DNA of 64,000 nt from Ramlibacter agri (GCF_012927085.1 NZ_JABBFX010000001.1:124001-188000), one strand, 5' to 3'. Shown: positions 1 to 9,296, counted from the stretch's first letter. Numbers and translations: made by a program. Notes: generated from the sequence alone by a model not told the origin.

Positions 1-283
1 CCATGCTCTCGTAGCGGGACACGGCTTCGCGGGCGGCGCGCATGTCCTCGAACTGCGAGATGTCGGCGCCGGACACGAAAGCCTTGCCGCCGGCGCCGGA
101 GAACACGACGAGCCGCACGCGGTCGTCGTCACGCGCGGCCGCCAGCAGCGGCGGCACGGCTTCCCACATGTCCACCGACAGCGCGTTGTGGCGCGCCGGG
201 TTGTCGAAGCGGATCTGGAGCGTGCGGCCGTCCAGCCAGGACTGCACGCGCTCACTGGTCGATGCGTAGTTCGGTTCGGCCAT
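1..283 (-). CDS. Enoyl-CoA hydratase/isomerase (crotonase) family, C-terminus cut off by window edge
   Basis: About 94 N-terminal residues are visible; the gene continues past the left edge. The protein begins MAEPNYAST and contains the crotonase-type stretches FDNPARHNALS and FVSGADISQF, the latter being the oxyanion-hole/CoA-binding region of the family. Crotonases hydrate, isomerise or hydrolyse acyl-CoA thioesters in the cytoplasm. The ATG overlaps the stop codon of the upstream CoA-transferase (TGATG), so the two are translationally coupled and belong to the same minus-strand operon. The exact reaction cannot be told from the visible part. Confidence 0.88.
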   Translation of the reverse strand, partial: MAEPNYASTSERVQSWLDGRTLQIRFDNPARHNALSVDMWEAVPPLLAAARDDDRVRLVVFSGAGGKAFVSGADISQFEDMRAAREAVSRYESM

Positions 284-1473
284 CAGTACACCCCCCTGGC
301 TTTCAGGCGCTGCAGTTCCTCGCTCGCGACGCCCAGTTCGGCGAGCACTTCCTCGGTGTGTTCGCCGCGGCGCGGCGTGGCGCGGGCGATGGTGCTGGGC
401 GTTCGTTCCAGCTGCACGGGTTGGCCCACCAGCTGCTGCTTGCCCTGCCACTTCGACACGACTTCCTTGACCATGCCCAGGTGTTGCACCTGCGCCTCCT
501 GGAACACCTCGCGCATGTCGTTGATCATTCCGCAGGCGACGCCGCCTTCGTTGAACTGCTGGACCCAGTACGCACGGTCCTCGTGCGCGAGCCGCTTGTT
601 GATCTCGGCGTTGAGCGCGTCGCGGTTGACCGAGCGCGAAGCCTTGTCGTGGTAGCGCGAGTCCGTCACCCACTCCGGCGCGCCCAGGATGGCGCAGAAG
701 CGCTCCCAGATCTTGCTGCCGAACACGGCGATATTCATGTAGCCGTCGCGCGCCTTGTAGACGCCGGTGGGGATGCTGGTCGGGTGGAAGTTGCCGGCCT
801 GCTGCGGCACTTCGTCGTCGGCCAGCACGCGCGCCGTCTGGAAGTCCATCATGTAGACCATCGCTTCCAGCAGGCTGCTGTGCACCCACTGGCCGCGGCC
901 GGATTGCTCGCGTTCCAGCAGCGCGACCAGGATGCCTTGCGCCGCGAAGATGCCGGCGCACAGGTCGGCGATCGGGATGCCCACGCGCACCGGGCCGTCG
1001 CCGGGCAGGCCCGTCACCGACATCAGGCCGCCCATGCCTTGCGCGATCTGGTCGAAGCCGGGGCGCTGCGCCAGCGGGCCGGTCTGGCCGAAGCCGGAGA
1101 TGCTGGCGTAGACCAGGCCCGGGTTGTCCTGGGCCAGCGTCTCGTAGTCGATGCCCAGGCGGAACTTCACGTCGGGGCGGAAGTTCTCCACCACCACGTC
1201 GGCGGTGGCGATCAGCTTCTTCAGCGTCTCTATGCCCTCCGGCTCCTTCAGGTTCAGCGTGATCGAGCGCTTGTTGCGGTGCGTGTACTGGTAGTCGGAG
1301 CCGTCCTGGCCGCCCAGCGTGTCGTCGCCGCGCATGTGCTCGGGCATCTGCACCTGGATGACGTCGGCGCCCCAGTCGGCCAGCTGGCGGCAGGCCGTGG
1401 GGCCGGCGCGCACCTGCGTGAGGTCGATGACGCGAAAGCGCTGCAGCGCGGCGGAAGCGGGCTGGTGCGGCAT
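283..1473 (-). CDS. CaiB/BaiF (family III) CoA-transferase
   Basis: 396 residues, the usual length of a family III CoA-transferase. The N-terminus (FRVIDLTQVRAGPTACRQLADWGADVIQV) is the typical CoA-binding Rossmann start, and the family-III pattern GFGQTGPLAQRPGFDQIAQG follows near residue 150. The expected catalytic aspartate lies in the GIPIADLCAG region. These enzymes move CoA between organic acids. It sits 3 bp downstream of the dehydrogenase gene and overlaps the crotonase start. This suggests activation of a carboxylic acid followed by hydration or isomerisation of the CoA ester. The substrate is not identifiable from sequence. Confidence 0.93.
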   Translation of the reverse strand: MPHQPASAALQRFRVIDLTQVRAGPTACRQLADWGADVIQVQMPEHMRGDDTLGGQDGSDYQYTHRNKRSITLNLKEPEGIETLKKLIATADVVVENFRPDVKFRLGIDYETLAQDNPGLVYASISGFGQTGPLAQRPGFDQIAQGMGGLMSVTGLPGDGPVRVGIPIADLCAGIFAAQGILVALLEREQSGRGQWVHSSLLEAMVYMMDFQTARVLADDEVPQQAGNFHPTSIPTGVYKARDGYMNIAVFGSKIWERFCAILGAPEWVTDSRYHDKASRSVNRDALNAEINKRLAHEDRAYWVQQFNEGGVACGMINDMREVFQEAQVQHLGMVKEVVSKWQGKQQLVGQPVQLERTPSTIARATPRRGEHTEEVLAELGVASEELQRLKARGVY

Positions 1474-1476
1474 GGC

Positions 1477-2550
1477 TTAGGCCCTCAGGTTGCGGACGAT
1501 GGCCTGCGTGAAGCTGGCCGTGTTGCCCTTGCCGCGGATGTCGCCGGTACGCGCATTGGCGTCGGCCAGCGCCGCGGTGGTCGCAGCCGCCATCGAGTGC
1601 GCCATCTTGACCGCGCCGGGCACATTGCGGCTGTGGCCCAGCCACTCGAACATCATGCGCGTCGACTCGATCATCGCGTAGGGGTTGGCGATGCCCTTGC
1701 CCGCGATGTCGGGCGCCGAGCCGTGCGTGGCCTGCGCCATCGCCACGTCGCCATCGCCGATGCACAAGCCCGGCGCCATGCCCAGGCCGCCCACCAGGCC
1801 GGCGGCCTCGTCGGACAGGATGTCGCCGAACATGTTGGTGGTGACCACCACGTCGAAGCTTTGCGGGTCGCGCACCAGCCGCATCGCGAAGGTGTCGACG
1901 ATGACGTCGTCCACGCGCACGTCCGGGTACTCCGCCGCCAGCTTCTTGCACTCCTCCACGAACATGCCGCAGGACAGCTTGAACACGGTGTCCTTGTGGA
2001 TGTAGGTCAGGTGCTTGCGGCGCTGCCGCGCCAGCTCGAAGGCGGCCTTGGCGACGCGGCGGCTGCCGGCACGGGTGATCACGCGCACGGACAGCGTCAC
2101 TTCGTCGGTGGGCCGGAACTCGCCCGAGCCCATGACCATGTTGCGATCCGGCTGGAAGCCTTCGTTGTTCTCGCGCACGATCACCAGGTCCACGTCGTCG
2201 TGCAGGCAACCGATGTCCGGGTACGAGCGCGTGGGCCGCACGTTGGCGAACAGGTTGAACTGTTTGCGCAGGATCGGGTGCGGGTTGATCGCGTTCGGTC
2301 CCTTGGGATAGGCGCGATGGCCGATCGGGCCGAGGATCCAGCCGTCCAGCGTCTTCAGCGTGTCCATCGTTTCCGGCGGCAGCGTGTGGCCGTGCGTTTC
2401 GAGCGCACGGGCGCCGATGGGAAGCGGCTTCCAATCGATCTTGACGCCGTGGATTTCGGCGGCGGCGCGCGCCACCTGCACCGAGGCCGGCACGATCTCC
2501 AGGCCGATGTCGTCGCCATCGAGGATGCCGATGCGCAATGCTTCGCTCAT
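1477..2550 (-). CDS. Isocitrate/isopropylmalate dehydrogenase family (tartrate dehydrogenase-like)
   Basis: 357 residues. The N-terminus IGILDGDDIGLEIV matches the nucleotide/substrate-binding start of the beta-decarboxylating dehydrogenase family (usual GDGIGPE here is GDDIGLE). VRENNEGFQPD, the catalytic region YIHKDTVFKLS and the C-terminal block TNMFGDILSDEAAGLVGGLG with GSAPDIAGKG are all present. Family members oxidise and decarboxylate 2-hydroxy acids such as isopropylmalate, isocitrate, tartrate or malate with NAD(P)+. Its position among CoA-transferase, PrpD and Bug genes argues for catabolism of an imported hydroxy acid rather than leucine synthesis. The ATG at 2550 is preceded by a 10-bp gap from the PrpD stop. 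Confidence 0.9.
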   Translation of the reverse strand: MSEALRIGILDGDDIGLEIVPASVQVARAAAEIHGVKIDWKPLPIGARALETHGHTLPPETMDTLKTLDGWILGPIGHRAYPKGPNAINPHPILRKQFNLFANVRPTRSYPDIGCLHDDVDLVIVRENNEGFQPDRNMVMGSGEFRPTDEVTLSVRVITRAGSRRVAKAAFELARQRRKHLTYIHKDTVFKLSCGMFVEECKKLAAEYPDVRVDDVIVDTFAMRLVRDPQSFDVVVTTNMFGDILSDEAAGLVGGLGMAPGLCIGDGDVAMAQATHGSAPDIAGKGIANPYAMIESTRMMFEWLGHSRNVPGAVKMAHSMAAATTAALADANARTGDIRGKGNTASFTQAIVRNLRA

Positions 2551-2560
2551 CGCGTCCTCC

Positions 2561-3931
2561 TCAAGGCCGGCACAGCGCCGTCAGCGCGCGCACGTCGGCC
2601 GCCCGGGCCAGCGACCAGCAGGCATCGGTGATGGCGCGCACCTTGCGCTCGCCCAGCACCGGCTCCACCAGCTGGCCGAACTTGGCTTCCAGCTGCTGGT
2701 CGGAGAGCGGCTTCTCCAGCGAGCCGATGGCGTGGTCCACGTTCACCTGGATGCGGCGGCCGTCCTTCAGCAGCGCGGCGACCTGCACCGACTCCTCGCG
2801 CACCGAGCGGTCCACGGTCGCTTCGACCTTGCGGCGCAGTTCCACCACGCGCGGGTCGGTGACGACGGCGTCGGAGAACTCCTCCTCGCCGGCGCGCCCG
2901 AAGATCAGGCCGGCGGCGCAGCCGTGGTAGACGCTGAACTTGCCCTGCAGGCCGTCCTGCGGCTCCTTCTTGCCGGTGAGTTCCAGCACCAGCGGGTGCA
3001 CGCGCAGTTCGATCTTCTCCACCTGCTCCGGCCGCACGCCCTGCTCGCGCAGCTGCACGCAGGCGTCGATGCTGGGGTGGATGACGATGCCGCAGGCAAA
3101 GGGCTTGTAGGTGTTGAACGAGATCTCGAAGCGCGAGCCCAGTTCGTCGGTCACCTCGTTCCAGGCGCGCTTGTCCGAAACCACCTGCACGAAGCCGCGC
3201 GGCGCCTCCAGCGCCCGCGGGCTGGCCGTGAAGCCGCGGCTGGCCAGCAGCGCGGACATCAGGCCGGCGCGCGCGGCGCCGCCCGGGTGGAAGGGCTTGG
3301 TCATGGTGCCGAACTGCTCGCGCAGGCCCACCGGCTGCGAAGCCGCGATGCCCAGCGCCATCTGCGTCTGCTGTTCGTCCAGCTTCAACAGGCGGGCGCA
3401 GCCCGCGGCCGCGCCCAGCATGCCGGTCGAACCGGTGATGTGCCAGCCGCGGTCGTAGTGGTCCGGGTACATGGTGTTGCCGATGCGGCAGGCGACGTCG
3501 ATGCCCAGCACCAGGGCGTCGATCACGTCGCGCCCGCTGTTGCCGTTCTTCTCCGCCAGCGCCAGCACCGCCGAGGCCACCGGCCCGGCCGGGTGGATGA
3601 TGGTCTTCAGGTGCGTGTCGTCGAAGTCGAAGGTGTGCGAGGTGATGCCGTTGACCAGCGCGGCGCTGGCCATGTCGACCTTCTCCGCCCGCCCGAGCAC
3701 GGTGGCCTGCGGCGCCGGCTCCAGCATCTGCACGGCGGCCATGGCAGCGCCGGCAGCCTCGTGCTCCGCCGCGCCGATGGCGCAGCCCAGCCAGTTGTAG
3801 AAGGTGCGGTGCGCTTCGTGTTCGACGGCGTCGGACCAGCCGCGCGCGGCATGGCCGGAAACGAATTTCGCCAGGATGGCAGTGACGGGAGGTGCCGCGG
3901 TGTCCGCGGGCACGTGGGTATTGCGAGCCAA
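2561..3931 (-). CDS. MmgE/PrpD family protein
   Basis: 456 residues, full length for the family (2-methylcitrate dehydratase PrpD, cis-aconitate decarboxylase and many uncharacterised relatives). Recognisable segments are NWLGCAIGAAEHEA, SHTFDFDDTHLKTIIHPAGPV (conserved FDDTH region) and HPGGAARAGLMSALLA. The start appears to be TTG at 3931 with AAGG eight bases ahead; the gene lies 10 bp after the Bug protein gene. MmgE/PrpD enzymes dehydrate, decarboxylate or epimerise small polycarboxylates. With the dehydrogenase and CoA-transferase downstream it probably processes an imported tricarboxylate or hydroxy-dicarboxylate; the true substrate is unknown. Confidence 0.93.
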   Translation of the reverse strand: MARNTHVPADTAAPPVTAILAKFVSGHAARGWSDAVEHEAHRTFYNWLGCAIGAAEHEAAGAAMAAVQMLEPAPQATVLGRAEKVDMASAALVNGITSHTFDFDDTHLKTIIHPAGPVASAVLALAEKNGNSGRDVIDALVLGIDVACRIGNTMYPDHYDRGWHITGSTGMLGAAAGCARLLKLDEQQTQMALGIAASQPVGLREQFGTMTKPFHPGGAARAGLMSALLASRGFTASPRALEAPRGFVQVVSDKRAWNEVTDELGSRFEISFNTYKPFACGIVIHPSIDACVQLREQGVRPEQVEKIELRVHPLVLELTGKKEPQDGLQGKFSVYHGCAAGLIFGRAGEEEFSDAVVTDPRVVELRRKVEATVDRSVREESVQVAALLKDGRRIQVNVDHAIGSLEKPLSDQQLEAKFGQLVEPVLGERKVRAITDACWSLARAADVRALTALCRP

Positions 3932-3941
3932 GGAGGAAGCC

Positions 3942-4910
3942 TTATTCGTCGAGATGGATGTTGCGAGCCTTGGCCAGCGCGGTCCAGCGCTGCACTTCGG
4001 AACGGATGTATTGCCCGAACTGGTCGGGCGTCATGGGCCAGGGTTCGACCGCTTCGGACGCCAGCTTCTCCGCCATGTCGGGGGCCTTCAGCACCGCGAC
4101 CTGCGTTTCGTTCAGGCGCTTCACCACGTCGGCCGGGATGCCGGCGGGACCGACCGAGCCGTACCACTGCATGGCGTCGAAGCCCTTGAAGCCGACTTCC
4201 TCCATGGTGGGCACGTCCTTCAGCTGCGCGCTGCGCTGCTTGCCGGTGACGGCCAGCGGGCGCATGCGGCCGGAGCGGATATGCGGCAAGGCCGCGGCGA
4301 GGCCGGGGAACATGGCCTGCGTCTGGTTGCCCAGCACGTCGTTGATGGCCGGCGCGATGCCGCGGTAGGGCACGTGCACCATCTGCACGCCCGTCTCCTG
4401 CTTGAACAGCTCCATCGTCAGGTGCGTCAGCGAGCCGGCGCCGGCCGAGCCGTAACTCACCTTGCCGTTCTGCGCCTTCACGTAGTCGATGAATTCCTGG
4501 ACGGTCTTCGCCGGCACGTTGGCATTGATCGCCAGCACGTTGGGCGTGGCGCCGATCATGCCGATGGGCGTGAAGTCCTTGATGGCGTCGTAGCTCACGT
4601 GGCGCGTGGCCGGCGTGGTGCCGTGCGTGGCCACGTAGCCCTGCATCAGCGTGTAGCCGTCCGGCGCCGCGCGCATCGTGCTCTGGCAGGCCACCACGCC
4701 GCCGCCGCCGCTCTGGTTTTCGATGACGAAGGTCTGCCCCAGGGCCGCGCCCCAGCGCTCGCCGACGACGCGGGCGATCATGTCGTTGCCGCCGCCGGCC
4801 GCGACCGGCACGATGTAGCGAATGGGCTTGGTCGGGAAGGCCTGCGCGATGGCGAACCGCGGCAAGGCGGCCGCGAGCGACGCGGCCTGCAGAAGCTGTC
4901 GGCGTTTCAT
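3942..4910 (-). CDS. Bug/TctC-type periplasmic solute-binding protein
   Basis: 322 residues from ATG 4910, which starts MKRRQLLQAASLAAALPRF, a twin-arginine-free export signal with a short hydrophobic core. The mature part opens FPTKPIRYIVPVAAGGGNDMIAR, the hallmark of the Bug family, and has the later VPYRGIAPAINDVL and PLAVTGKQRS blocks. Bug proteins bind carboxylates in the periplasm and usually feed a TctAB-type transporter, none of which lies in this window. A longer in-frame start at 5009 would overlap the LysR promoter and remove the signal peptide, so it is rejected. It is the first gene of the minus-strand operon, divergent from the LysR gene. Confidence 0.93.
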   Translation of the reverse strand: MKRRQLLQAASLAAALPRFAIAQAFPTKPIRYIVPVAAGGGNDMIARVVGERWGAALGQTFVIENQSGGGGVVACQSTMRAAPDGYTLMQGYVATHGTTPATRHVSYDAIKDFTPIGMIGATPNVLAINANVPAKTVQEFIDYVKAQNGKVSYGSAGAGSLTHLTMELFKQETGVQMVHVPYRGIAPAINDVLGNQTQAMFPGLAAALPHIRSGRMRPLAVTGKQRSAQLKDVPTMEEVGFKGFDAMQWYGSVGPAGIPADVVKRLNETQVAVLKAPDMAEKLASEAVEPWPMTPDQFGQYIRSEVQRWTALAKARNIHLDE

Positions 4911-5008
4911 GGTCCTGCTTGTCTCCGTGTTTATGGGGCGCATCTTGGCGGCCGGCGCTTCTGTTGTAAATTGCATCTTTCGGAAGTCTTGATCCGTTCG
5001 TTGCATCA

Positions 5009-5926
5009 ATGAAACCCTCCCTTGCCGACCTGCGCGCCTTCGTCACCGTGGGCCAGCTGCGCAGCTTTGCCGGCGCCGCCAAGGCGCTGCACCTGTCGCA
5101 GCCGGCGCTGTCGCGGCGCATCGCCAACCTCGAGGACCAGCTGGGCGTGCGCCTGCTGGATCGCACCACGCGCAGCGTGGAGCTGACGGCGCTGGGCGAG
5201 CGCTTCCTGGGCCAGGTGCGCACCGCCATCGACGACCTGGACCGCTCGGTGGTGAGCCTGCACGACGTCGCGCACCTGGAGGCCGGCGACGTGACGGTGG
5301 GCTGCGTGTTCAGCGCGGTGCACCAATTCCTGCCGCCGGTGATCCGCGCCTTCCGCGAGCAGCACCCGCGGGTGCTGGTGCGCATCATCGAAGAGGGAGC
5401 GGACGAAGTGCTGGCCGTCGTGAAGTCCGGCGAGGCGGACTTCGCGCTGAACTACACCGGCATGCAGGACCCGGAGGTGGAGTTCACGGCGCTGATGAAG
5501 GAATCCTTCGTGCTGGCCTGCCCCGCGGCGCACCCGCTGGCGCGCCGCCGCTCGGTGCGCTGGGAGGAGCTGGCGGACCACCCTTACGCGCTGGTCTCGC
5601 AGGCCAGCCGCAACCGCGTGCTGATCGACCAGGCGCTCGCCGAGGCGGGCACCCTGCCGCGGCCGGTGCTGGAAGTGCAGCACGTTTCCACGCTGATCGA
5701 CCTGGTGGAGCACGGGCTGGCGGTGGGCATCGTGCCGCAGCTCACGCTGCCGGGCGACGCGTCGGCGGTGGTCGGCGTGCCGCTGGAGGAGCCGGCGATC
5801 ACGCGCACCATCGGGCTGATCCGGCGCCGGGGCCGAACCTTGTCGCCCGCGGCCGAAGGCTTCGCGCGGGCCTTGACGCAGGCGGGCAAGGCCAGCGGCA
5901 AGGCGCCGCGGCGCAAGGCGGTTTAG
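5009..5926 (+). CDS. LysR family transcriptional regulator
   Basis: 305 residues. The N-terminal winged helix-turn-helix (FVTVGQLRSFAGAAKALHLSQPALSRRIANLEDQLG) and the RTTRSVELTALGERFL wing are standard for LysR. The C-terminal type 2 periplasmic-binding-like domain should sense the inducer. It is divergent from the Bug/PrpD/dehydrogenase operon across a 98-bp gap, so it most likely activates that operon with the imported acid or an intermediate as co-inducer. The C-terminus is rich in Lys/Arg (QAGKASGKAPRRKAV). Its last four bases overlap the convergent membrane-protein gene. Confidence 0.95.
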   Translation: MKPSLADLRAFVTVGQLRSFAGAAKALHLSQPALSRRIANLEDQLGVRLLDRTTRSVELTALGERFLGQVRTAIDDLDRSVVSLHDVAHLEAGDVTVGCVFSAVHQFLPPVIRAFREQHPRVLVRIIEEGADEVLAVVKSGEADFALNYTGMQDPEVEFTALMKESFVLACPAAHPLARRRSVRWEELADHPYALVSQASRNRVLIDQALAEAGTLPRPVLEVQHVSTLIDLVEHGLAVGIVPQLTLPGDASAVVGVPLEEPAITRTIGLIRRRGRTLSPAAEGFARALTQAGKASGKAPRRKAV

Positions 5927-6486
5927 GACTTCGCCGCATCCAGCCAGCGCGCGAGCGCATCGAACCCGCGCCGCGCACCGAGTGCCATGCAGGCCGTGGC
6001 GGCCAGCATGCCGGCCAGGTGCAGGCCCGCCACTGCGGCGGCCAGCAACAGCGGCTCGGAGCCCATCGTCACGCCCGTCGCGCAGATGGGCGCCAGCAGC
6101 GGCACCAGCATCAGGCCCGCGCCCTGGACGGTCGCCATCAGGAAGGACCACAGCGCCAGCCCCGCATGGCCGACCGCCTGCCACGCGCGCGGTGGCTCAT
6201 GCGAGTGGAAGCGCCGCGCGGCCAGGCCCAGCATTCCCGCCGCCGCCGCGGCCGGAAGCGCCAGCCCGTTGATGTCCAAGGCCGCCCGCAAGGCGGCGAA
6301 TGACGCGGCGGCCGCCAGCGCCACGCCGGCGAGATGGCCGCAGGCGATGGCGGCGAGTGCCGGCAGCGGCCGCGCGCGGCCGGCACAGCCGATGAAGATC
6401 CAGCCGCTGGCGGGATTCAGCCCGTGCAGGGCGCCGGCCGCCGCCATGGCCAGCCAGGGCCACAGGCTCGCTACGTTCGTTGCCAC
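5923..6486 (-). CDS. Small integral membrane protein, HxxNPxxGW type, function unknown
   Basis: 187 residues, strongly hydrophobic with about five to six membrane segments, starting at GTG 6486 with AAGGAG seven bases upstream. The first segment carries ALHGLNPASGWIFIGCAGRA, reminiscent of the histidine-containing first helix of small metal or amino-acid exporter families, but I cannot assign it to one. There is no operon partner: it converges on the LysR gene with a 4-base overlap and is divergent from the hemerythrin gene. A real protein is likely because of the good ribosome site and membrane periodicity. Confidence 0.75.
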   Translation of the reverse strand: MATNVASLWPWLAMAAAGALHGLNPASGWIFIGCAGRARPLPALAAIACGHLAGVALAAAASFAALRAALDINGLALPAAAAAGMLGLAARRFHSHEPPRAWQAVGHAGLALWSFLMATVQGAGLMLVPLLAPICATGVTMGSEPLLLAAAVAGLHLAGMLAATACMALGARRGFDALARWLDAAKS

Positions 6487-6658
6487 CGCGTGCTCCTTGT
6501 CGTGTCAGGAGGACTCTAGGCAGCCCGGCGCGAAGGTGGGAGTAACAAGATCGTCGCGAATCGGCGGTAGGCGCGCTACTACAGGAATGCGCGACGCTCC
6601 CGGCTCGGCAACTGCGCCACCGGCCGGTAACTTGGGGTGCAAACCCAAGGAGAACCCG

Positions 6659-7099
6659 ATGGCTCAGCACGATGCAACCGTTCTGCTGGATCTCGACCAC
6701 GACGAGGTGATCGGCATGTTCGAGCAGTACAAGGCCGCGCACGACGGCAGCAAGCAGCAGCTGCTCGCTTCGAAGATCTGCCGTTCGCTGCTGGTGCACA
6801 TGCAGATCGAGGAAGAGATCTTCTACCCCGCCTTCATCCGCGCGACCGGCGACAAGTACCGGCTCGAGGATTCGCTGAAGGAGCACAAGGAGGCACGCGA
6901 ACTCATCGCCAGGATCGAGGCCGACCGCCAGAACGCCCGACTGATGCTGGAGCTGGAAGACGGCATCCTGCACCACGTGAACGACGAGCGCGAGAAGATG
7001 TTCCCCGAAGCGCGCCGCGCCAAGGGCATGGACCTGATGAAGCTGGCCGACCAGCTGCAGGCGCGCAAGAGCGAGCTGATGGCCGGCGTTCCGGCCTAG
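6659..7099 (+). CDS. Hemerythrin HHE domain protein
   Basis: 146 residues forming one four-helix HHE cation-binding domain. Candidate di-iron ligands are in LLDLDHDEV, LLVHMQIEEEIFYPAF, SLKEHKEARE and ILHHVNDEREKMFPEA, giving the expected His/His-Glu/His/His-Glu spacing. Such cytoplasmic proteins bind O2, NO or sense iron and redox state. AAGGAG at 6647-6652 fits the ATG at 6659; longer upstream in-frame extensions have no homology. The stop overlaps the stop of the convergent DUF1203 gene by a few bases. Confidence 0.92.
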   Translation: MAQHDATVLLDLDHDEVIGMFEQYKAAHDGSKQQLLASKICRSLLVHMQIEEEIFYPAFIRATGDKYRLEDSLKEHKEARELIARIEADRQNARLMLELEDGILHHVNDEREKMFPEARRAKGMDLMKLADQLQARKSELMAGVPA

Positions 7100-7563
7100 G
7101 CGCGGTCCACGCGGGCTGCATAGCACCCGAACTTCGCGTAGTGCGCATGCACGTACGCGGTTTCGGGCTGCGCCAACAGCAGCTCGATGCCCGCCTCGAA
7201 CTCCTTCCCGTCCACCAACTCCGCGCCGACGATCATCCCCTGCTCGTCGAACGCTCGCAGCGACAGCACGCGCCTGCGCATGACATCCGGCACGACGTCG
7301 ATCTCATCGAAGGTCTGCCGCTCGCCTTCGAGCACGAAGATCGCATGGCTGGCCCGGTAGGGGCTGGCCGCGCTCTGGTGCTCGTAGTTCAACAGCAGCA
7401 GGCTTTCACCCGGCTGCGCATCGCGCAGGGCGATGCGATCCGGATAACCAGGAAAGGAATCCGCCACGCGCCGCAACACGCCGCGTTCGGCAAGCTCGTG
7501 TTCGTCGAGGCCGGCGAGGCGAAGGAAGTTGGCGGCCGGCAGGCCCTGGATCCGGAAGTGCAT
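7096..7563 (-). CDS. DUF1203 family protein
   Basis: 155 residues from ATG 7563 (MHFRIQGLPAANFLRL). It shows the features I associate with DUF1203: a short FRI-GLP opening, PGYPDRIALRDAQPGESLLLLNYEHQ and SPYRASHAIFVLEG, followed by a C-terminal half ending AHYAKFGCYAARV. The family is small, cytoplasmic and without known function. The gene ends tail-to-tail with the hemerythrin gene and stands alone. A start 27 bases upstream is possible but adds residues not usual for the family. Confidence 0.88.
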   Translation of the reverse strand: MHFRIQGLPAANFLRLAGLDEHELAERGVLRRVADSFPGYPDRIALRDAQPGESLLLLNYEHQSAASPYRASHAIFVLEGERQTFDEIDVVPDVMRRRVLSLRAFDEQGMIVGAELVDGKEFEAGIELLLAQPETAYVHAHYAKFGCYAARVDRA

Positions 7564-7633
7564 GGCTGGCTCCTCTTGCGATGGAGCCACTTTGCGCGCA
7601 GCCGGCGCGCCAGGCTGGCCGCTTTCGGACCTG

Positions 7634-7984
7634 CTATTTCCGCAGGATGCTCTCCATCTTCTTCCCCTTCGCCAGCTCGTCGACGAGCTTGTCCAGGTAG
7701 CGGATCTTCTGCATCAGCGGGTCGTCGATTTCCTCCACGCGCACGCCGCAGACCACACCCTGGATCAGCGCAGTGTTCGGATGCATCGCAGGCGCCTGCG
7801 CGAAGAAGGTCTCGAAATCGTTCCCGCTCTCGATCTGCCGCTGCAGCCCCGCGCCGTCGTACCCGGTCAGCCAGCAGATCACCCGGTCGACTTCCTCCTG
7901 CGTCCGGCCCTTGCGTTCCGCCTTCTGCACGTACAGCGGGTAGACCTTCGCGAAGGCCATGGCGAAGATGCGATGGACGGCCAT
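7634..7984 (-). CDS. DUF2200 family protein
   Basis: 116 residues. [40 protein letters not shown] is the characteristic N-terminal block of DUF2200, and the C-terminal part [28 protein letters not shown] completes the domain. Function unknown; no signal peptide or membrane segment. It lies 13 bp downstream of the carboxypeptidase gene on the same strand, but I see no functional link between the two. Confidence 0.9.
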   Translation of the reverse strand: MAVHRIFAMAFAKVYPLYVQKAERKGRTQEEVDRVICWLTGYDGAGLQRQIESGNDFETFFAQAPAMHPNTALIQGVVCGVRVEEIDDPLMQKIRYLDKLVDELAKGKKMESILRK

Positions 7985-7997
7985 GTCCGCGCTGCGT

Positions 7998-9296
7998 TCA
8001 GGGCGCCGGCGCTTGCGCCAGCCGGTAGATCAGCAGCGCCGCCCGGATGGCGCCGCGCTCGATCGAAGCGATTTCCAGGTCCTCGTCGTCGGTGTGCGAA
8101 CCGCGGCCCTGCGCGCCGAGGCCGTCGATGCCGACGGTGTACGGCGCGACGAACTGCACGTCGCCGGCGCCGCGCATCGAGGGGTCGAGCACTTCGATGC
8201 GGCCCAGCCCCGCGTCCTGGCTGGCCTTGGAATAGATCTCCACCAGCTTGCGCCCGGCGTCCGTGGGCGGCATCGGCGGATAGCTTTCGCTGAAGCTGAT
8301 CGTCGCCGAAGTGCCCGGCAGGTTGCCGGTGGTGACGATGGCCCGCATCTTCTGGCGCGCGCGTTCGCCCTGCTCCGGCGACAGGTAGCGCAGGTCGCCC
8401 AGCACCTCGGAGTCGCGCGCGATCACGTTGGACTTGCCGAAGGCGCTGGCGGTCGCCGTGTCCTCGGCGTACGAGACATTGGTGCCGCCGAACACCAGCC
8501 CAGGGTTGAAGGTGAGGCTGGGCTCGATCACCTGCTCCCGGAAGGCGTTGAGGATGCGCGCCGTCTCGTAGATGGCGCCGTAGCCCGATTGCGCCGAGAA
8601 CACGCCCATGGAATGCGCCGCCTTGCCCTGGACCTTCAGCACCCAGCCACCCGAGGAGCGGCGCGCGATGCTGGCGGTGTCCACCCCGTCGTGCTTGCTA
8701 TTGCCTTCGAAGGACAGCGCGTAGTCGGCGCGTTTGCCCATCTCCACCATGTCGGCGCGCGCCACCTTCAGCGGCTGGCCGCCGCGCTCCTCGTCGCCGG
8801 TGAACATGACTTCGACGTTCGCGCCGTCCAGCGCGCCCACGCTCCTGAGCGCGCGCAGGGCCTCGAGCATGATCACGTCGCCGCCCTTCATGTCGTTGAC
8901 GCCCTGGCCGCGCACGCGGTCGCCCCGGCGCTCCCACAACGGCACGGAGCTGCCCTTCTCGAACACCGTGTCCAGGTGACCCAGCAGCAGCAGGCGCTTG
9001 CCCGGGCCGCCTTCGTGCACGGCGACCAGGTGGCCTGCGCGCTTCATGGCCGGCGGCATGGCGATCCAGCGGGTCTTGAAGCCCAGCGCATCCAGCTCGG
9101 CCCGGTAGATCTCACCGACCGCCCGCACGCCCTCCGGATTCAGGGTGCCGCTGTTGATGCGGACCGATTGCTCCAGCAGCTCCAGCGCCGCCGGCGAGCG
9201 CTGCTTGACGGCGGCGACGATGCGCTGTTCCGTGTCCGTGAGCTGGGCATGCGCCGTACCGGCGAGGAGGAAGGCGATGGCGGCCGTGAATCGCAT
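7998..9296 (-). CDS. Exported M20 family metallopeptidase (glutamate carboxypeptidase-like)
   Basis: About 432 residues from ATG 9296; [18 protein letters not shown] is a clear Sec signal peptide, so the enzyme is periplasmic. The M20 metal ligands are in [18 protein letters not shown] and [10 protein letters not shown] (catalytic Glu pair). A dimerisation insert follows ([22 protein letters not shown]), and a C-terminal ligand is likely in [12 protein letters not shown]. The layout resembles carboxypeptidase G2, which removes C-terminal glutamate from folates or peptides. An ATG six bases upstream (9302) is an equally possible start. It is transcribed away from any regulator and is probably monocistronic or joined with the DUF2200 gene. 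Confidence 0.92.
   Translation of the reverse strand: MRFTAAIAFLLAGTAHAQLTDTEQRIVAAVKQRSPAALELLEQSVRINSGTLNPEGVRAVGEIYRAELDALGFKTRWIAMPPAMKRAGHLVAVHEGGPGKRLLLLGHLDTVFEKGSSVPLWERRGDRVRGQGVNDMKGGDVIMLEALRALRSVGALDGANVEVMFTGDEERGGQPLKVARADMVEMGKRADYALSFEGNSKHDGVDTASIARRSSGGWVLKVQGKAAHSMGVFSAQSGYGAIYETARILNAFREQVIEPSLTFNPGLVFGGTNVSYAEDTATASAFGKSNVIARDSEVLGDLRYLSPEQGERARQKMRAIVTTGNLPGTSATISFSESYPPMPPTDAGRKLVEIYSKASQDAGLGRIEVLDPSMRGAGDVQFVAPYTVGIDGLGAQGRGSHTDDEDLEIASIERGAIRAALLIYRLAQAPAP

Noticed and set aside
262..2631. 789-codon open frame on the plus strand antisense to the CoA-transferase and dehydrogenase genes
   Set aside because: Its translation is Arg/His/Ala/Val-rich low-complexity sequence typical of antisense frames in G+C-rich DNA, while the minus strand encodes two clear enzyme families.
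3607..5388. 593-codon minus-strand frame across the PrpD/Bug/LysR genes
   Set aside because: Alternative frame of three well-supported genes with no recognisable domain.
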